This document shows positions 1 to 9,755 of a stretch of 64,000 nt of DNA, piece after piece. The translations under genes were made by a program, and so were the position numbers. Location: positions 1,488,001 to 1,552,000 of the forward strand of contig JAOANU010000010.1 of NCBI GenBank assembly GCA_034387635.1. Direction: 5' to 3'. Under the pieces are notes generated by a model. The model did not search any database. It had not been told where the DNA came from and saw only the letters and a program-made list of their open reading frames with translations. The stretch is from Rhodosporidiobolus odoratus (lineage: Eukaryota > Basidiomycota > Microbotryomycetes > Sporidiobolales > Sporidiobolaceae). Numbering within the stretch: position 1 is the stretch's first letter; each line of letters begins with the position of its first letter.

Positions 1-41
1 CTCTCGCGGAGGAGCGTGCTGATACGAGTTGACTCGCACAG

Positions 42-175
42 GACAAGCTTGGGCAATGACCACCGTCGCCTACTCGCTCAACCTCGCCGTCGTCTTCTCC
101 CTTCTCTTCATTCGCGCGACGGGGAGATTCAGCATCGTTCCAGGCGAAGACGGCTACGAGCCCATTCACGGCTGA
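42..175 (+). CDS. 3' terminal exon of a membrane protein gene (truncated by window edge)
   Basis: The first bases look like an intron end: a CTGAT-type branch sequence near 19-23 and an acceptor ending ...CGCACAG at 41. From 42 an open frame runs to TGA at 173-175 and encodes about 44 residues. It holds one hydrophobic stretch (SLNLAVVFSLLFI), then a short polar tail ending GYEPIHG. This reads as the last transmembrane helix and C-terminus of a membrane protein whose body lies left of the window. I do not recognise the family. The in-frame stop at 20-22 inside the supposed intron supports the splice reading. Confidence 0.45.
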
Positions 176-1205
176 GATTGACCGGACTACCGAAGCCTAG
201 GGCTCTATGTATCCTCCAAAGCGTCGGTTGGGGCGTCTCGTTGGTTTACCTTGTACAGCACCTTCTTTCCTCTGTCTCTTTTTGATTGTTGACGTAGCAT
301 AGTCTAGTCGTGGTCCTTCTTGTGCGTAATTTGCTTTCCTCCCCGCTGTTTGTCGTTGCCACTGAGGTCCTTGGACAACACGTCAACTATTCAAGCAAAA
401 GTCTTCCTGGGCGTTTCCGGGCGACAGGACGTTGCAGCTCGATATCCAGACTCGTCGCTATCTTTGCGCCGCAAGTCATCTCCACGGGGTGTATTCGCCA
501 CGCGGCGCGCCGTTTCCCCCCGATCGCCTTTCTCTCGACAGCGCAAGTTGCCTCCCTTTTTCTTCCTTCCCCCTCGTTCGTCTTTGCGCCACGTCGGTAC
601 TATTCGACAACGTCTCCAAGCAACGTCGCGTTGAACGGTACCCACCTTTAGCTTTGGCGCGACTCCAGCGGTATACTACAATAAGCTGCCTGACGCGCCT
701 TTTCTCCGGTCTTTTTCTCTCCATCGCACACCTCGATCCCAACCCGAGTCACTACCTCCTTCCTCCCGGCTGGCACACTTCGCATTCGGCCTCTCCGTGG
801 TTCTGCGATGTTCCCTCAACGGCCTCGACAACCCTTTGCCTGATCTTACTCACAGCCAGCTCGGGTCTGATTCGTCAACTTCGACTCCACATTCCCCAGC
901 TTCCTCCACCCCGCATCTCGCACGATACGGAACCAAGAATAGCACACCGGTATTTGCTCCACGAGGAGCTGCTACACCGCGGCACGGGGATATCGATGGC
1001 GCCCCCGTGGTTCACGGAAGGGCCTCACACCACATAACCTTCCCATCGTTTCCATCGTCCTTTGCCTTGAACCCGCTACTGCGCAGCACTCACTCGCCCA
1101 GAACATCTGATCACGACGCCCTGACGAGTCCTCAGCTTACGCCAGCGTCGCTGTCCTCCCCCCATTTCGAGTTGATCTCGCCTACTATCCCGCCTTCCTC
1201 AGTCA
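176..1205. other. Intergenic region upstream of the MFS transporter
   Basis: About 1 kb with no coding frame I can support. The open frames here are short, overlap on several frames and are low complexity, rich in CTC/TCC. The region is pyrimidine-rich on the + strand, and this increases toward the transporter start at 1206, as is common for promoters and 5' leaders of GC-rich basidiomycetes. No specific site is assigned. Confidence 0.5.
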
Positions 1206-3756
1206 ATGTCCGCCCTCGAAGTCAAATCCAATGAATCCGGCGGGATCACAGAGAAGGAAGTCGCCGCGCCGCAAGTCGTAGAAGTCTCATTCGCGAGGGA
1301 AGATCCGTTGAATCCGCAGGAAGGTTGGAGTGTTGGGAAAAGGTGGAGAGGTTTGTCGGCGTTTTTTCTTTCCCGCTTTCATTCTTCCACGCTGATGGGC
1401 TTTGGGCGACGTAGTTCTGTTTGTTGCTCTCTTCATCACGGTGAGCTTCTGCCCCCACTTTCGCAGGACCGAGGTACCAAGAGGAATCGCTAACCTGATC
1501 TTCTTCCCTTGCTACGACCGGCCGCCCTTCAACTCTACCTATATTCTACCCTTGACGCTTTGGCGCTTCAGTTCACCTCGACGTACAACTCGACTGCGAA
1601 TGGTAGCGTCAAGTCAGGGGTGCAGGAGGCTTTCGGCGTTTCTTCCGAGGTTTTTCAGGTCTCGTATTTCGCTGTCAGTCCTTGTCAGTAACAACTTCTC
1701 CGAGATAGGCCGGGATGCTAACGAATTCTATCGCAGTATCAACTCATGCTCGGTGTCGGACCGCTTTCCTCGCGCCCATATCGGAGACTTTCGGTCGTCG
1801 ACCAATGCTGATCATCCTTACTGGCCTGTGTGTCTACCCTCTTCTAGCCTCTCAGGTCAAGTCCCATACCAGAATGCTGACGGTCCCATGTGACTCCCGC
1901 AGAATCACTTTGCTGTTCCTGCCGCAAGCCCTCGCACCCAACTTCCCCTCAATCTGCGTCACCCGCTTCTTCCAAGGCGCAGCTGGTAGTGTCGAAGGAC
2001 CCGTCATCGCAGGTGTTGTCGCCGACTTGTGGGCGAAACGTAACCGCGGTCGAGCGATGGCTACGTTTGTGTGCGCAGTCTACTTCGGTACGTTTCCGTC
2101 CCGGCTCCCTAAGCGCGACTTTCAGGCTCACATCCGATGATCCTTCCCTATAGGCAACGCTTGCGGTCCCACCATCTCCGCTTGGGTAGTAAGCTTACCT
2201 GTCTCGGCCGGAACCCAGAGCATGTTGTTCACCTTTCCTTCCACAGGCCTACAAGGTTGGTTGGCGCTGGGTCTACTGGCTACAGATGATCACCTCCGGC
2301 CTATCGTGCCTCCTCGTCGCCCTCTTCCTCCCCGAAACTCGCGGCGAACTTATCCTCTCAAAGCGGGCCGACGCGCTCACCCAGGAAACCGGTCAACAGC
2401 ATTACATTCGCGGCGCTCACAAGGTCGAGAGCTTCGCTGAAGCTGTCAAGATCAGCGCGACGCGTCCTCTTGTCTACCTCTTTACTGAGCCGGTTGTTAC
2501 GCTTTGTGCTTGCTGGATCGGCACGAGTTGGGGTGTCGTCGTGCGTTTCCCCTTCTTATGTCCCCACTTCTCCTTGATACTGAGCCGCAGCTCCCGCCGG
2601 CTAACAACCACGCTCACAGTTCCTGTACAACGGCGCCGTGGGCCTCGTCTTTTCCAAAACCTACGGCTGGAACGAGGGTCTCAAATCAACCCCTCTAATG
2701 ACCGGTGCCATCGGAGCCCTAATCGGTTTCCTACAGAACGAGCTCATTCAAGAACCTCTGTACCGACGGGCGGTTCAGCGAGGAGGAGGAAAAGCTCAAC
2801 CCGAGGCTAGGTTGTATTCGTCGGTAGGTGGGGCTTTGTTGTTCTCGATTGGGTCTTTTGGGTTTGCGTGGACGTATGTCTCTTTCTGCTCACAGCGACT
2901 ATCTAGCTAGTGCTGACACCGTAGTCGCTGCAGTGCCCGCTCTTGGGTACACTGGATTGCCCCGGTCATCTTCCTCACCATCGTGCGTTCAATTCCCCCG
3001 ACCTCGTCAAGCCGGGAAAAGTCTGACCTCCTTGTTTACGGCATATCTCCCAGGCCCAAGCTGGACTATGGATCGTCTACTTGGCCACTTACAACTATCT
3101 CTCAGACACCTACGAGGTGAGCTACCCCCATTCCCCCAGATTTCGGATCGCCCCAGCGCTAACCTTCGACTTGCTTTTTCTTTCTCAGCGCTACTCGAGT
3201 TCCGCTCAAGCTGCTCAGAGTCTTCTACGTGGTATCATGGGAGCTGTCTTTCCCTTCTTCGGGAACTTGATGGTGCGTCTAGTGCACTGATCCCCCACCA
3301 TCGCGTTGCCCAGTGATTTCCCGTCCCCGCACGGCCTCGGTAGAAAGGGGTCACGAGGCTGACTCCCCTCTCTCAAATTTCGGCAGTACGAACGTCTTGG
3401 CTACCCCTGGGCGTCGACCCTCGTCGGATTTGTAGCGCTCGCGTTCGTGAGCGTACCAATTCTGGTCATCGTCTGTGCGTCCTTTTCTATCTTTCCTTCC
3501 TTTTCTTTCGCCCTTCCCAGATCACTCGCCGCGGGTGATTCCGGCCATTCCTCTCACACTTGGGCCCACCTTCTGACTCTGCTCAGAACGCTCTCGCTGA
3601 CCTGTTTTTTTTTTTTTTTCCTTTTTTTTCTTTTTCGAAATCCTCGTCTCTGATTGTTTAGACGGACCCTCCTTCCGCGCTCACTCAAAGGTGGCGATGG
3701 AACTCAGTTACGCAGAGGGAGAAGTCTTGAGGGATGAGCCGGTGGTGGTGGCATAA
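1206..3756 (+). CDS. MFS transporter, DHA1 (drug/polyamine:H+ antiporter) type; apparent frameshift
   Basis: A spliced gene that starts MSALEVKSNE and ends EPVVVA at TAA 3754-3756. Exons I can place: 1206-1350, 1415-1440, 1572-1673, 1737-about 1828, 1903-2087, then several more, with the last at 3662-3756. Family marks are the N-terminal DPLNPQEGWSVGKRW block, the loop APISETFGRRP (the DHA1 form of the MFS A-motif between TM2 and TM3), and the loop ADLWAKRNRGRAMA. Further TM segments follow, with a typical tail (SVPILVIVYGPSFRAHSK). Members export drugs, polyamines or other small molecules at the plasma membrane. The fourth exon does not keep one frame. YQLMLGVGPL is in the frame set by exon 3, but FLAPISETFGRRP needs one extra base at the TTT of 1765-1767. 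This is either a real one-base deletion or a sequence error in a T run. Substrate is unknown. Confidence 0.8.
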
Positions 3757-3786
3757 TTCGGTGTAACGAAAGAGTGAGGTCCGAAA

Positions 3787-3822
<36 letters not shown>
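3787..3822. repeat. G36 homopolymer
   Basis: An uninterrupted run of 36 G on the + strand lies 31 nt past the transporter stop codon, in its presumed 3' untranslated region or the following spacer. A second run of 30 G lies at 20008. Such length is rare in unique nuclear DNA. The exact length may be unreliable. Confidence 0.95.
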
Positions 3823-3823
<1 letters not shown>

Positions 3824-4143
3824 TAGACTAGCTTGAGGATCAGCATTCGTTTCGTAGGCGCAGTGGGTTTGAATGTATAGCAGTATCTCTTGTAAGCTGG
3901 GAAAGCCGTCTCGAGAGCGTGGCGACCGGTACAAAGGCCGAGTGCTCTTGACCTTCTCAATCCTGAGGCGGAGCGGCATGGGCGAAAGCAAGCTAAGTAA
4001 GTATTGCACCCGCGCATCTCACCGACCCTTCAGAGCGAGAGCATCATCAACAGTACCGCAACAACAGCTACCGCGATTACCTTGCCTAGCTGCACATTAA
4101 GCCTTTCGCCTTCGCCAGAGCTGGGGTTGGCGCTACCGAGTTT
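3823..4143. other. Spacer between convergent genes
   Basis: About 320 bases between the transporter and the small minus-strand gene, both of which end here. I see no gene. It should contain the two 3' untranslated regions. No clear terminator-type element can be assigned. Confidence 0.4.
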
Positions 4144-4655
4144 CTAAAGCCGAGCCAGGACACGGAGTTCGGCATGAGCTTGAAGAGCCTACTGGTGAGA
4201 GCCAGCAAGGGACCGAGTCTAGCGCACCTTGATCGTAACCGCTGCAGCACCATCGACTTCTCGACCCTGCCCCTCCTCCTCCTCCTCCGCATCGAGTTTC
4301 GCACCAGACCCTCCCTCGCTCTCGCTCGAAGCAGTGGACGTCGTGATACTTCCGAGATAACCAGTCAGAACGGCATCGTGCGGTGCGGCGCCGGGATGTA
4401 GGGAGGAAAAGGAGACGGTGGAGATGTTGGCTTGGAGGGGATGAAGGGGCTGGGGGATGGTCGAGATTGGGATTGAAGTTGGGAGGTCGGCAGAGGTGTA
4501 TGGGGTGGAAGCGAGCTGGCGAGGGAGGTGGAGGGTGGCGGCTCCCGCTGTCGAGAGGGAGGTGAGTTGGCTGTTCGAGAGGACGGAGGACAATGAGACA
4601 TACCGACGGACTGGAGGGCGAGAAAGAAGAGAATACAGAGAGGCACTGAAGACAT
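4144..4655 (-). CDS. Small secretory-pathway protein, unknown function
   Basis: Three exons (4655-4604, 4547-4228, 4188-4144) join in frame into a 138-residue protein. It begins MSSVPLCILFFLALQSVAGA, a clear signal peptide. The rest is Ser/Thr/Pro-rich with an acidic patch (DAEEEEEGQGRE) near residue 110, and it ends LRVLARL. No second membrane segment, GPI signal or Cys pattern is seen. The start is the ATG that puts the hydrophobic core directly at the N-terminus. I do not recognise the family. The short last exon (15 codons) rests on the acceptor CACCAGTAG and is the weakest part; a longer C-terminus by another splice is possible. Confidence 0.5.
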
Positions 4656-4980
4656 GGCCAACACAGTGCAACACGAAGAAAGAGAAGCGGGCAGGACGAG
4701 GCGAAGAAGTCTTGATAGGGGTCAGCAGAATACGCTGCAGCCGGTTGTCAACGTATCGAAGGAGACAGGCTCAGTCCAGCAGCGAGCAGAGCACGACCTT
4801 CGAGGCAAACGTACGCGGTCCTGCCACCGCACAAGCGCGTCGAGAAGAGCGAGAAGCGAGAATTGGAAAACGGAATACAATGGTAAAGTGAGCCGACCAG
4901 CGGATTTTATAGCTCTTGCTGTTGTTCCTGTGTGATCCGGTCCGCTTCAGACATCTGCCATTCGACTGTCATACAGAATG

Positions 4981-5863
4981 TCAGCGAGGAACACGACTTT
5001 CGGCGACAAGGGATCGTCGCAGGAGTTGGACAAAGAAGAACGCACGCAAAACTTGCACATTCCCCTCCCCCCCAATCGCCTCCATCAACTCTCCCTCCTT
5101 GGGTTCCTCCTCATCCTTCAACATCTTCTTCAACCTCGGCCGTTCCCTCCCCTCCCAAACCTGCCCATCCAACCTGTACTCCTCACTCAACTGCTCAATC
5201 AACCTCTCTTCCACTCCTCCTAGAGCTTCAATCTCCGTCAGTAGGAGAGAGTACATGAGATTGACCGCGAGGGGATTGCCCGTCTTGAAGGCAGTGAATT
5301 GCAGCGCGTTGAAGAGGTTTCTGGCGACGGCGGGGAGCGAAATAGGGACTGGCATGGGAGGGTCGCGAGAGCTAGTGCCTTGTTCTGGTGGAGTCGGAGA
5401 GGAGGAGAAGTAGAGGAAGCTGGGAGGGGGAGTGGAAGGCATTGCGGGAGGCGGGAGGGTGGAGAGGGCCGCGAGGTGGAAGAGCAGCGCGGGGGGAGGA
5501 TGGAAAGACGCGGTAGGGTCGAGGACGGCGGGGAAGGAGGAAGCCGTTGGTAGAGGGACGCCGCACCAGGCTTTGTGCGAGGGGTAGTGCGAGACTTGGC
5601 AGGACCTGTGGTGTGGGTTCTTTGTGAGTTTGGCAAGGTGGTTGCGAAGGCGAGCTAAGAGGTTCACCGTGAGCAGTACTGTACTTGACGCTTGCCGGTT
5701 GCTTGACAGCGGGAACAAACGAGCATGCGGGCTTTCGAATCCTCTATGGGCAAGAAAGAACAGACAGCAAAAAAGGTCAGGACGCGTCTTCAGGTTGAAA
5801 GGGTAGATTCGCCGTACGTGTCTTGGCACATCCGGCACAGGGTGGAGCCGCTTTAGCGACCAT
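4981..5863 (-). CDS. MYND-type zinc finger protein
   Basis: Three exons (5863-5818, 5743-5668, 5605-4981) give 248 residues with consistent phases. The N-terminus is a full MYND finger split over all three exons: C9-x2-C12, C25-x2-C28, C39-x3-C43, H51-x3-C55. Ligand spacing matches the MYND consensus, so it should bind two zinc ions and recruit partner proteins, often Pro-rich ones. The remainder has a Pro-rich linker (about 65-110) and then a helical region (RNLFNALQFTAFKTGNP..., about 125-220) with no recognised catalytic domain. N-terminal MYND fingers on otherwise orphan proteins are common in basidiomycetes. The ATG at 5863 was chosen because it lies eight codons before the first zinc Cys. 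Function beyond zinc binding is unknown. It is divergent from TAF12, with about 1.1 kb between starts. Confidence 0.75.
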
Positions 5864-6939
5864 GTTGAGACTAGCTGGGAGGCCGAATGGATGAAGGTGG
5901 CAGTACAAGGGGCTGCAAGTCGGCTTGCAGAGCAGGAATCCTCGGGTTTCGAGGCGAAACAGGCTAGATAAGCTGCGCAGAACAACTCAGTGAGCAACTA
6001 GGCGTTTAAGATGAGAATTGGACGAACTTTGGGCTTGTTTGAGTACCCTTGTCGAGCACTTTTCGAGGCAGTGAGGAAAGAGCCGAAGGTGTCGGACAAG
6101 GTGTCAACGGCGACTGGAGCTACCGGCGCTGGTGCGGTCAAGTGGTTTGCGCTGTTCCAGTTGAATTGCACGAGGCCGAATTGCTCCTGGTGCTGGAGAG
6201 TGAGCGGATCGTGGTGAATTAAGGTTGCATTCAAACGAGAGCGAGTGAAGCAACAGTTTACCTCGACTGCTGGAACCGGTTACAAGTACTGCCAGACGTC
6301 AACCTCACCACACCACAGACCCGTACTCGTCTCGCCGTACTCGTCTCGGCTGTTCAACTCGCCTTCGTCGGTTCCCCCTCATCTTGATTCGGTATCGCCT
6401 GCTCTCCCGTCACAGTCACAACTTCGGACGCGTCGGTCACCCGTGCATCTGGTGACAAGTCTCGGAAACCCAAGGTCAGTAGCTCCGTCAAACCTTCCAG
6501 AGTGAGGTCGAACAGAGCACCGTCGGGTGACTTCGATCGGGTTCTGGCGAGAGGAGCCACATGCCTGGCAGGCTGGGCACGGTGGATTTTGCCGTATACG
6601 ATACGGGACTAGCCGGGCGCAGCTTGAGCCGAGTCTCAGCATCGACTACCTCCTCCGCCTTTTCCTCCGATGCAACCTGTCGGAGCAGCCCGCCACGTCT
6701 AGCGAGCTGTACATGCACGGGAAGGGTGCAAAAGCAGAGGGGAAGGAGCAGAGCTGCGGCTTCGTCCAAGCCAGGGCGCTCAACGCCAGCAGCAAGCCGC
6801 ACCTGACAATTCCCTCTTTTCTTGTGCTCGACTAATCGCCTTCGTCGTGTACAGTCCCACCGCCCGTCTCCTCCTAAAACACTACCACTCCACTCACCTC
6901 TACCTCGCTCGCGTCCTCTGGCCTCCCAGCTTCGTCGCC
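5864..6939. other. Spacer between MYND gene and TAF12, with unresolved open frames
   Basis: Shared 5' region of two divergent genes. On the minus strand there is a protein-like frame at about 6625-6354 (includes GALFDLTLEGLTELLTLGFR and ends EGEPTKAS), preceded by a possible acceptor CCGGCTAG. Another open stretch lies at about 6234-6003, ending in a good-looking intron (branch CTCACTGAG, acceptor TGCGCAG). I could not join either to a start codon with matching phases. They may be 5' exons of the MYND gene, a separate small gene, or chance open frames in GC-rich DNA. Confidence 0.3.
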
Positions 6940-9493
6940 ATGCCACCTCAACAGCAACCCATCATGCCAATCCAGCAGCTAAACCCTCAGCAGCTTGCCG
7001 CGCTGCAAGAGCACATCCGCGTCACCCGCAATCAGACTGGCCAGGAGGTCACGCCAGCCATGATCGGCGACTGGATGGCCCGAAACGGAATCGCGACGAA
7101 CCAGCAGGCGCCGATGCAGCCTCAGCAACAAGCTCAGCAAGTACCGCAGCAGGCTCAGGCTGATGCGGATCGAATCCGTGAGTATATACACCTACGCTCG
7201 CGCTCTCAGTGGCATACAGGCGCTGACTTGCGTTTGCTTTCCTCTACCCGCTGCCCTTTTCTCGCTGTCCTTCACCTACTTCTGCTTCCTGCCTCTGAAC
7301 TCGTGGCGCTGTCGCTCCTCGATGCTGCACCGCGTCCTCCTCATCGTGATCCTGGGCGGTTGTCCACACATCGCTCGCACCCTGCAGTTCAACACCTCTA
7401 CCCGCCCCAACTCGCCGCGAATCCCCAAGCAGCCCTCACCCACCTTCACAACGTTCTGTTCCCTGCGAACCAGACGGGTCAAAGCCCGCTTCTGCAACGC
7501 GTCATGCAGCTCGCTCAGGCGCAACGGCTCAGTCAAGAGCAAATGAGTCAGCTGAAGCAAGCGGTGGCGATGAAGAATCAGCCTCAGGGTGAGCCACTTC
7601 TTTCTGCTCGGTCTTCCTCTGGTTCCTTATATCCGCGCACCCGGGAATACCGGATCCTGGTCAAGCGCGAAGCTGACTTCGCATTCTTCGCTCCTCGCAG
7701 TGCAACAACAGCAACAACAACCCCAGCAGTTCCAGCAGCAAGGTCTCTCCCAAGGTCAATTTCAAGGCGTCCCGATGCAGCAACCGCAACACCTCCCCCA
7801 ACAAGCCGTTCCTCCCTCCGCCACCCCCGGTCCCCAAGTCTCTGAACAATCAGCCAATCAAGCCGTCGCTCAACTCCGAGTGCGCGTGCAAAACATTGAA
7901 AAGTTACTCAGTCGCGACGACATCAGTCAGGAACAGCGAGCCAAGATGCAGAACGAACTCGAACTCGCTCGAACCAACCTCTCTAGGGTGATCAAGATGC
8001 TCCTCGCCGCTCAACAGCAACAGCAAGCTCAACAAGCTCAAGCACAGGTCGCTGCCGCGACTGGAACCGTACCTGGTCAACCGGTCAACACGGCGAGTTT
8101 GCAAGAAGCTCAACGACAAGCTTTGGAACGGCGAGCGAGGGAGATTCAGGCTCAACAGCAGGCGGCGGCGCAGGCTCAGATCGTTCAGCAGCAGGCGAAT
8201 GGACAGTTCCGAACCGCTTCGCCGTCGACGGGTTTCCCGGGTCAACCAGGCGGGCTTGCTCCCACAGCAGCGAGGGGATCTCCCGCCCTCGCAGGCGCTC
8301 AGCTTCCCGGCGGAGTCGACACCGGCGTCCTGCCCAACCTCGAAGCTCAGAAGAAAGCTGCAGCAGCGGCCGCAGCGGCCGTCGCTGCTGCGAATGGGGG
8401 CAAGAAGTTGACCAAGAAGCAACAGGCTGAGGTGCATGCTATGAGTCAGCAACAGGCTGCTCAGCAGGCGAACGCTCAAGCGCAGGCGTTGGCTCAGGCT
8501 CAGGCTATGGCGCAGGCGCAGGCTCAGGCTCAAGTCAATCAGCAGCAGGGACAGGGTGGGCCGGGGAAGGGACCGGCGGCGGCGGGCCCAGCGGGAGGAG
8601 CGGGAGGAGGCGCGGTCGGACTTCCTGCGGCGGCGATTGCGGGAACCCTCAACGTCTCGGCCCCTTCGGCGGAATCGTTCCCACCTCATCGGCCTACGAT
8701 TTCTGGGGGGATGGCCAACAACCCTTCCATCTCGACGCCAGCGATCACGAAACCCGCCCTAGGAGGGCTTCTTCCTGGGTTTGGGCTCTCGGGGGGTGGT
8801 GTAGGGGACGCGTTTGGAACCCCTGGGTCGGGGAGTACGAAGGAGGCGATTCCGAATAAGGATGCGAGGGGGGATGATAGTAAGGGGAGGACGGTCAGTA
8901 AGAGGAAGATTAGGGAGTTGGTAGAGGCCGTGGATCCGGAGGAGAGGTTGAGCGATGAGGTTGAGGATGTGCGTTCAAGCCTCCCTTACCCTTTCCCTTC
9001 GACTTTGCCTTTCTTTTTTTTGTCCTTCCTTCCCAGTCTTCGAAGAGGATTGTCGCTCACCTCTCCCTTTGTTCTCCCGCCCGATTCTCCCCATTCATGT
9101 TGGCGTGCGTTGTCCCTGCAGCTCCTCCTCGAGATCTGCGACGAGTTCATCGACTCCGTCACTCGCTTCGGGTGTCAACTCGCCAAGCATCGCAAGTCGG
9201 ACAGGCTCGAGGTCAAGGATTTGGCGCTGCATCTCGGTTCGTCTCTCTCTTACGCTCGTCCCTTTACTTTGCTTCGAATGTCTCCGCATCGTCTGGAGTC
9301 TCCTTCCATATAAGCGTGATGTAGGCTGACTCCTCCATTGCTCGGGTGCGTGTGTGCAGAACGCTCCTACAATATCCGTGTGCCCGGGTTTGCGCCCGAT
9401 GAGACTCGACAGTCGGGTGCGAAACGGGTACAGTTGCCACCGGGACATGCGGCGAGGTTGACGGCTATCAGGGAGGGGGGGAGGCGGCGGTAA
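6940..9493 (+). CDS. TAF12: Transcription initiation factor TFIID subunit 12 (TAF12)
   Basis: Five exons (6940-7177, 7388-7588, 7701-8968, 9122-9236, 9360-9493) sum to 1956 nt, 651 residues. The C-terminal region (about 548-620) is the TAF12 histone fold: [20 protein letters not shown], then [18 protein letters not shown], then [21 protein letters not shown]12 pairs with TAF4 in TFIID and, in fungi, with Ada1 in SAGA, so it acts in RNA polymerase II promoter recognition. The long N-terminal half is Gln/Ala-rich (QQQ tracts around 150-330) and low complexity, as in other fungal TAF12 proteins, though expanded here. The start follows a Kozak-like context (GTCGCCATGCC). The histone fold is split by two introns. 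Confidence 0.93.
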
Positions 9494-9755
9494 GGTATAC
9501 ATACATTCATATAACGAGCTCGCGGCGGAAAGATGATGTTGTTTTGCGTCCCTTCGTTCGTTCGTTCGTTGTTCAACGTGAGCACTTGGCTACTGCTTAC
9601 CGAGCCGCTTCGAGATGTATGCTTGCGTGCTGTTCCAAGTGAGGTCCACTGCGAAGACGAGGCAACGCTGAGGAAGAGGGTCGGCACCGCCTCCTTTATG
9701 GCTTCCGCTGCTCCCGCTCACACAGCATCGCTCATCACACACAAATACAACCAGA
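9494..9755. promoter_or_regulatory. Short spacer: TAF12 3' region and MARVEL gene promoter
   Basis: Only 262 nt separate the TAF12 stop from the next start on the same strand. It includes a short tetranucleotide run (CGTTCGTTCGTTCGTT near 9550-9570). The 3' end of one gene and the promoter of the next must both fit in this stretch. No specific factor site is assigned. Confidence 0.4.

Noticed and set aside
16..1234. Several overlapping open frames of 80-200 codons at the left end
   Set aside because: They overlap in different frames, are low complexity (Ser/Arg/Leu from CT-rich DNA), and have no splice structure or motif. They look like promoter and leader DNA.
6939..6942. Palindromic CATG giving overlapping ATG codons on both strands (TAF12 on + and a minus-strand frame starting MATKLGGQ)
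   Set aside because: The + start is firm. The minus-strand frame soon hits stops and cannot be joined to a supported exon, so it is a chance palindrome.
7904..8689. Long minus-strand frame (261 codons) opposite TAF12
   Set aside because: It is the mirror of a Gln/Ala-rich coding exon (Leu/Arg/Ser-rich shadow). The + strand reading is supported by the histone fold and phase-consistent introns.
9540..9580. GTTC tetranucleotide run as a possible tRNA T-loop or regulatory array
   Set aside because: There is no surrounding cloverleaf, and the run is short. It is a simple microsatellite.
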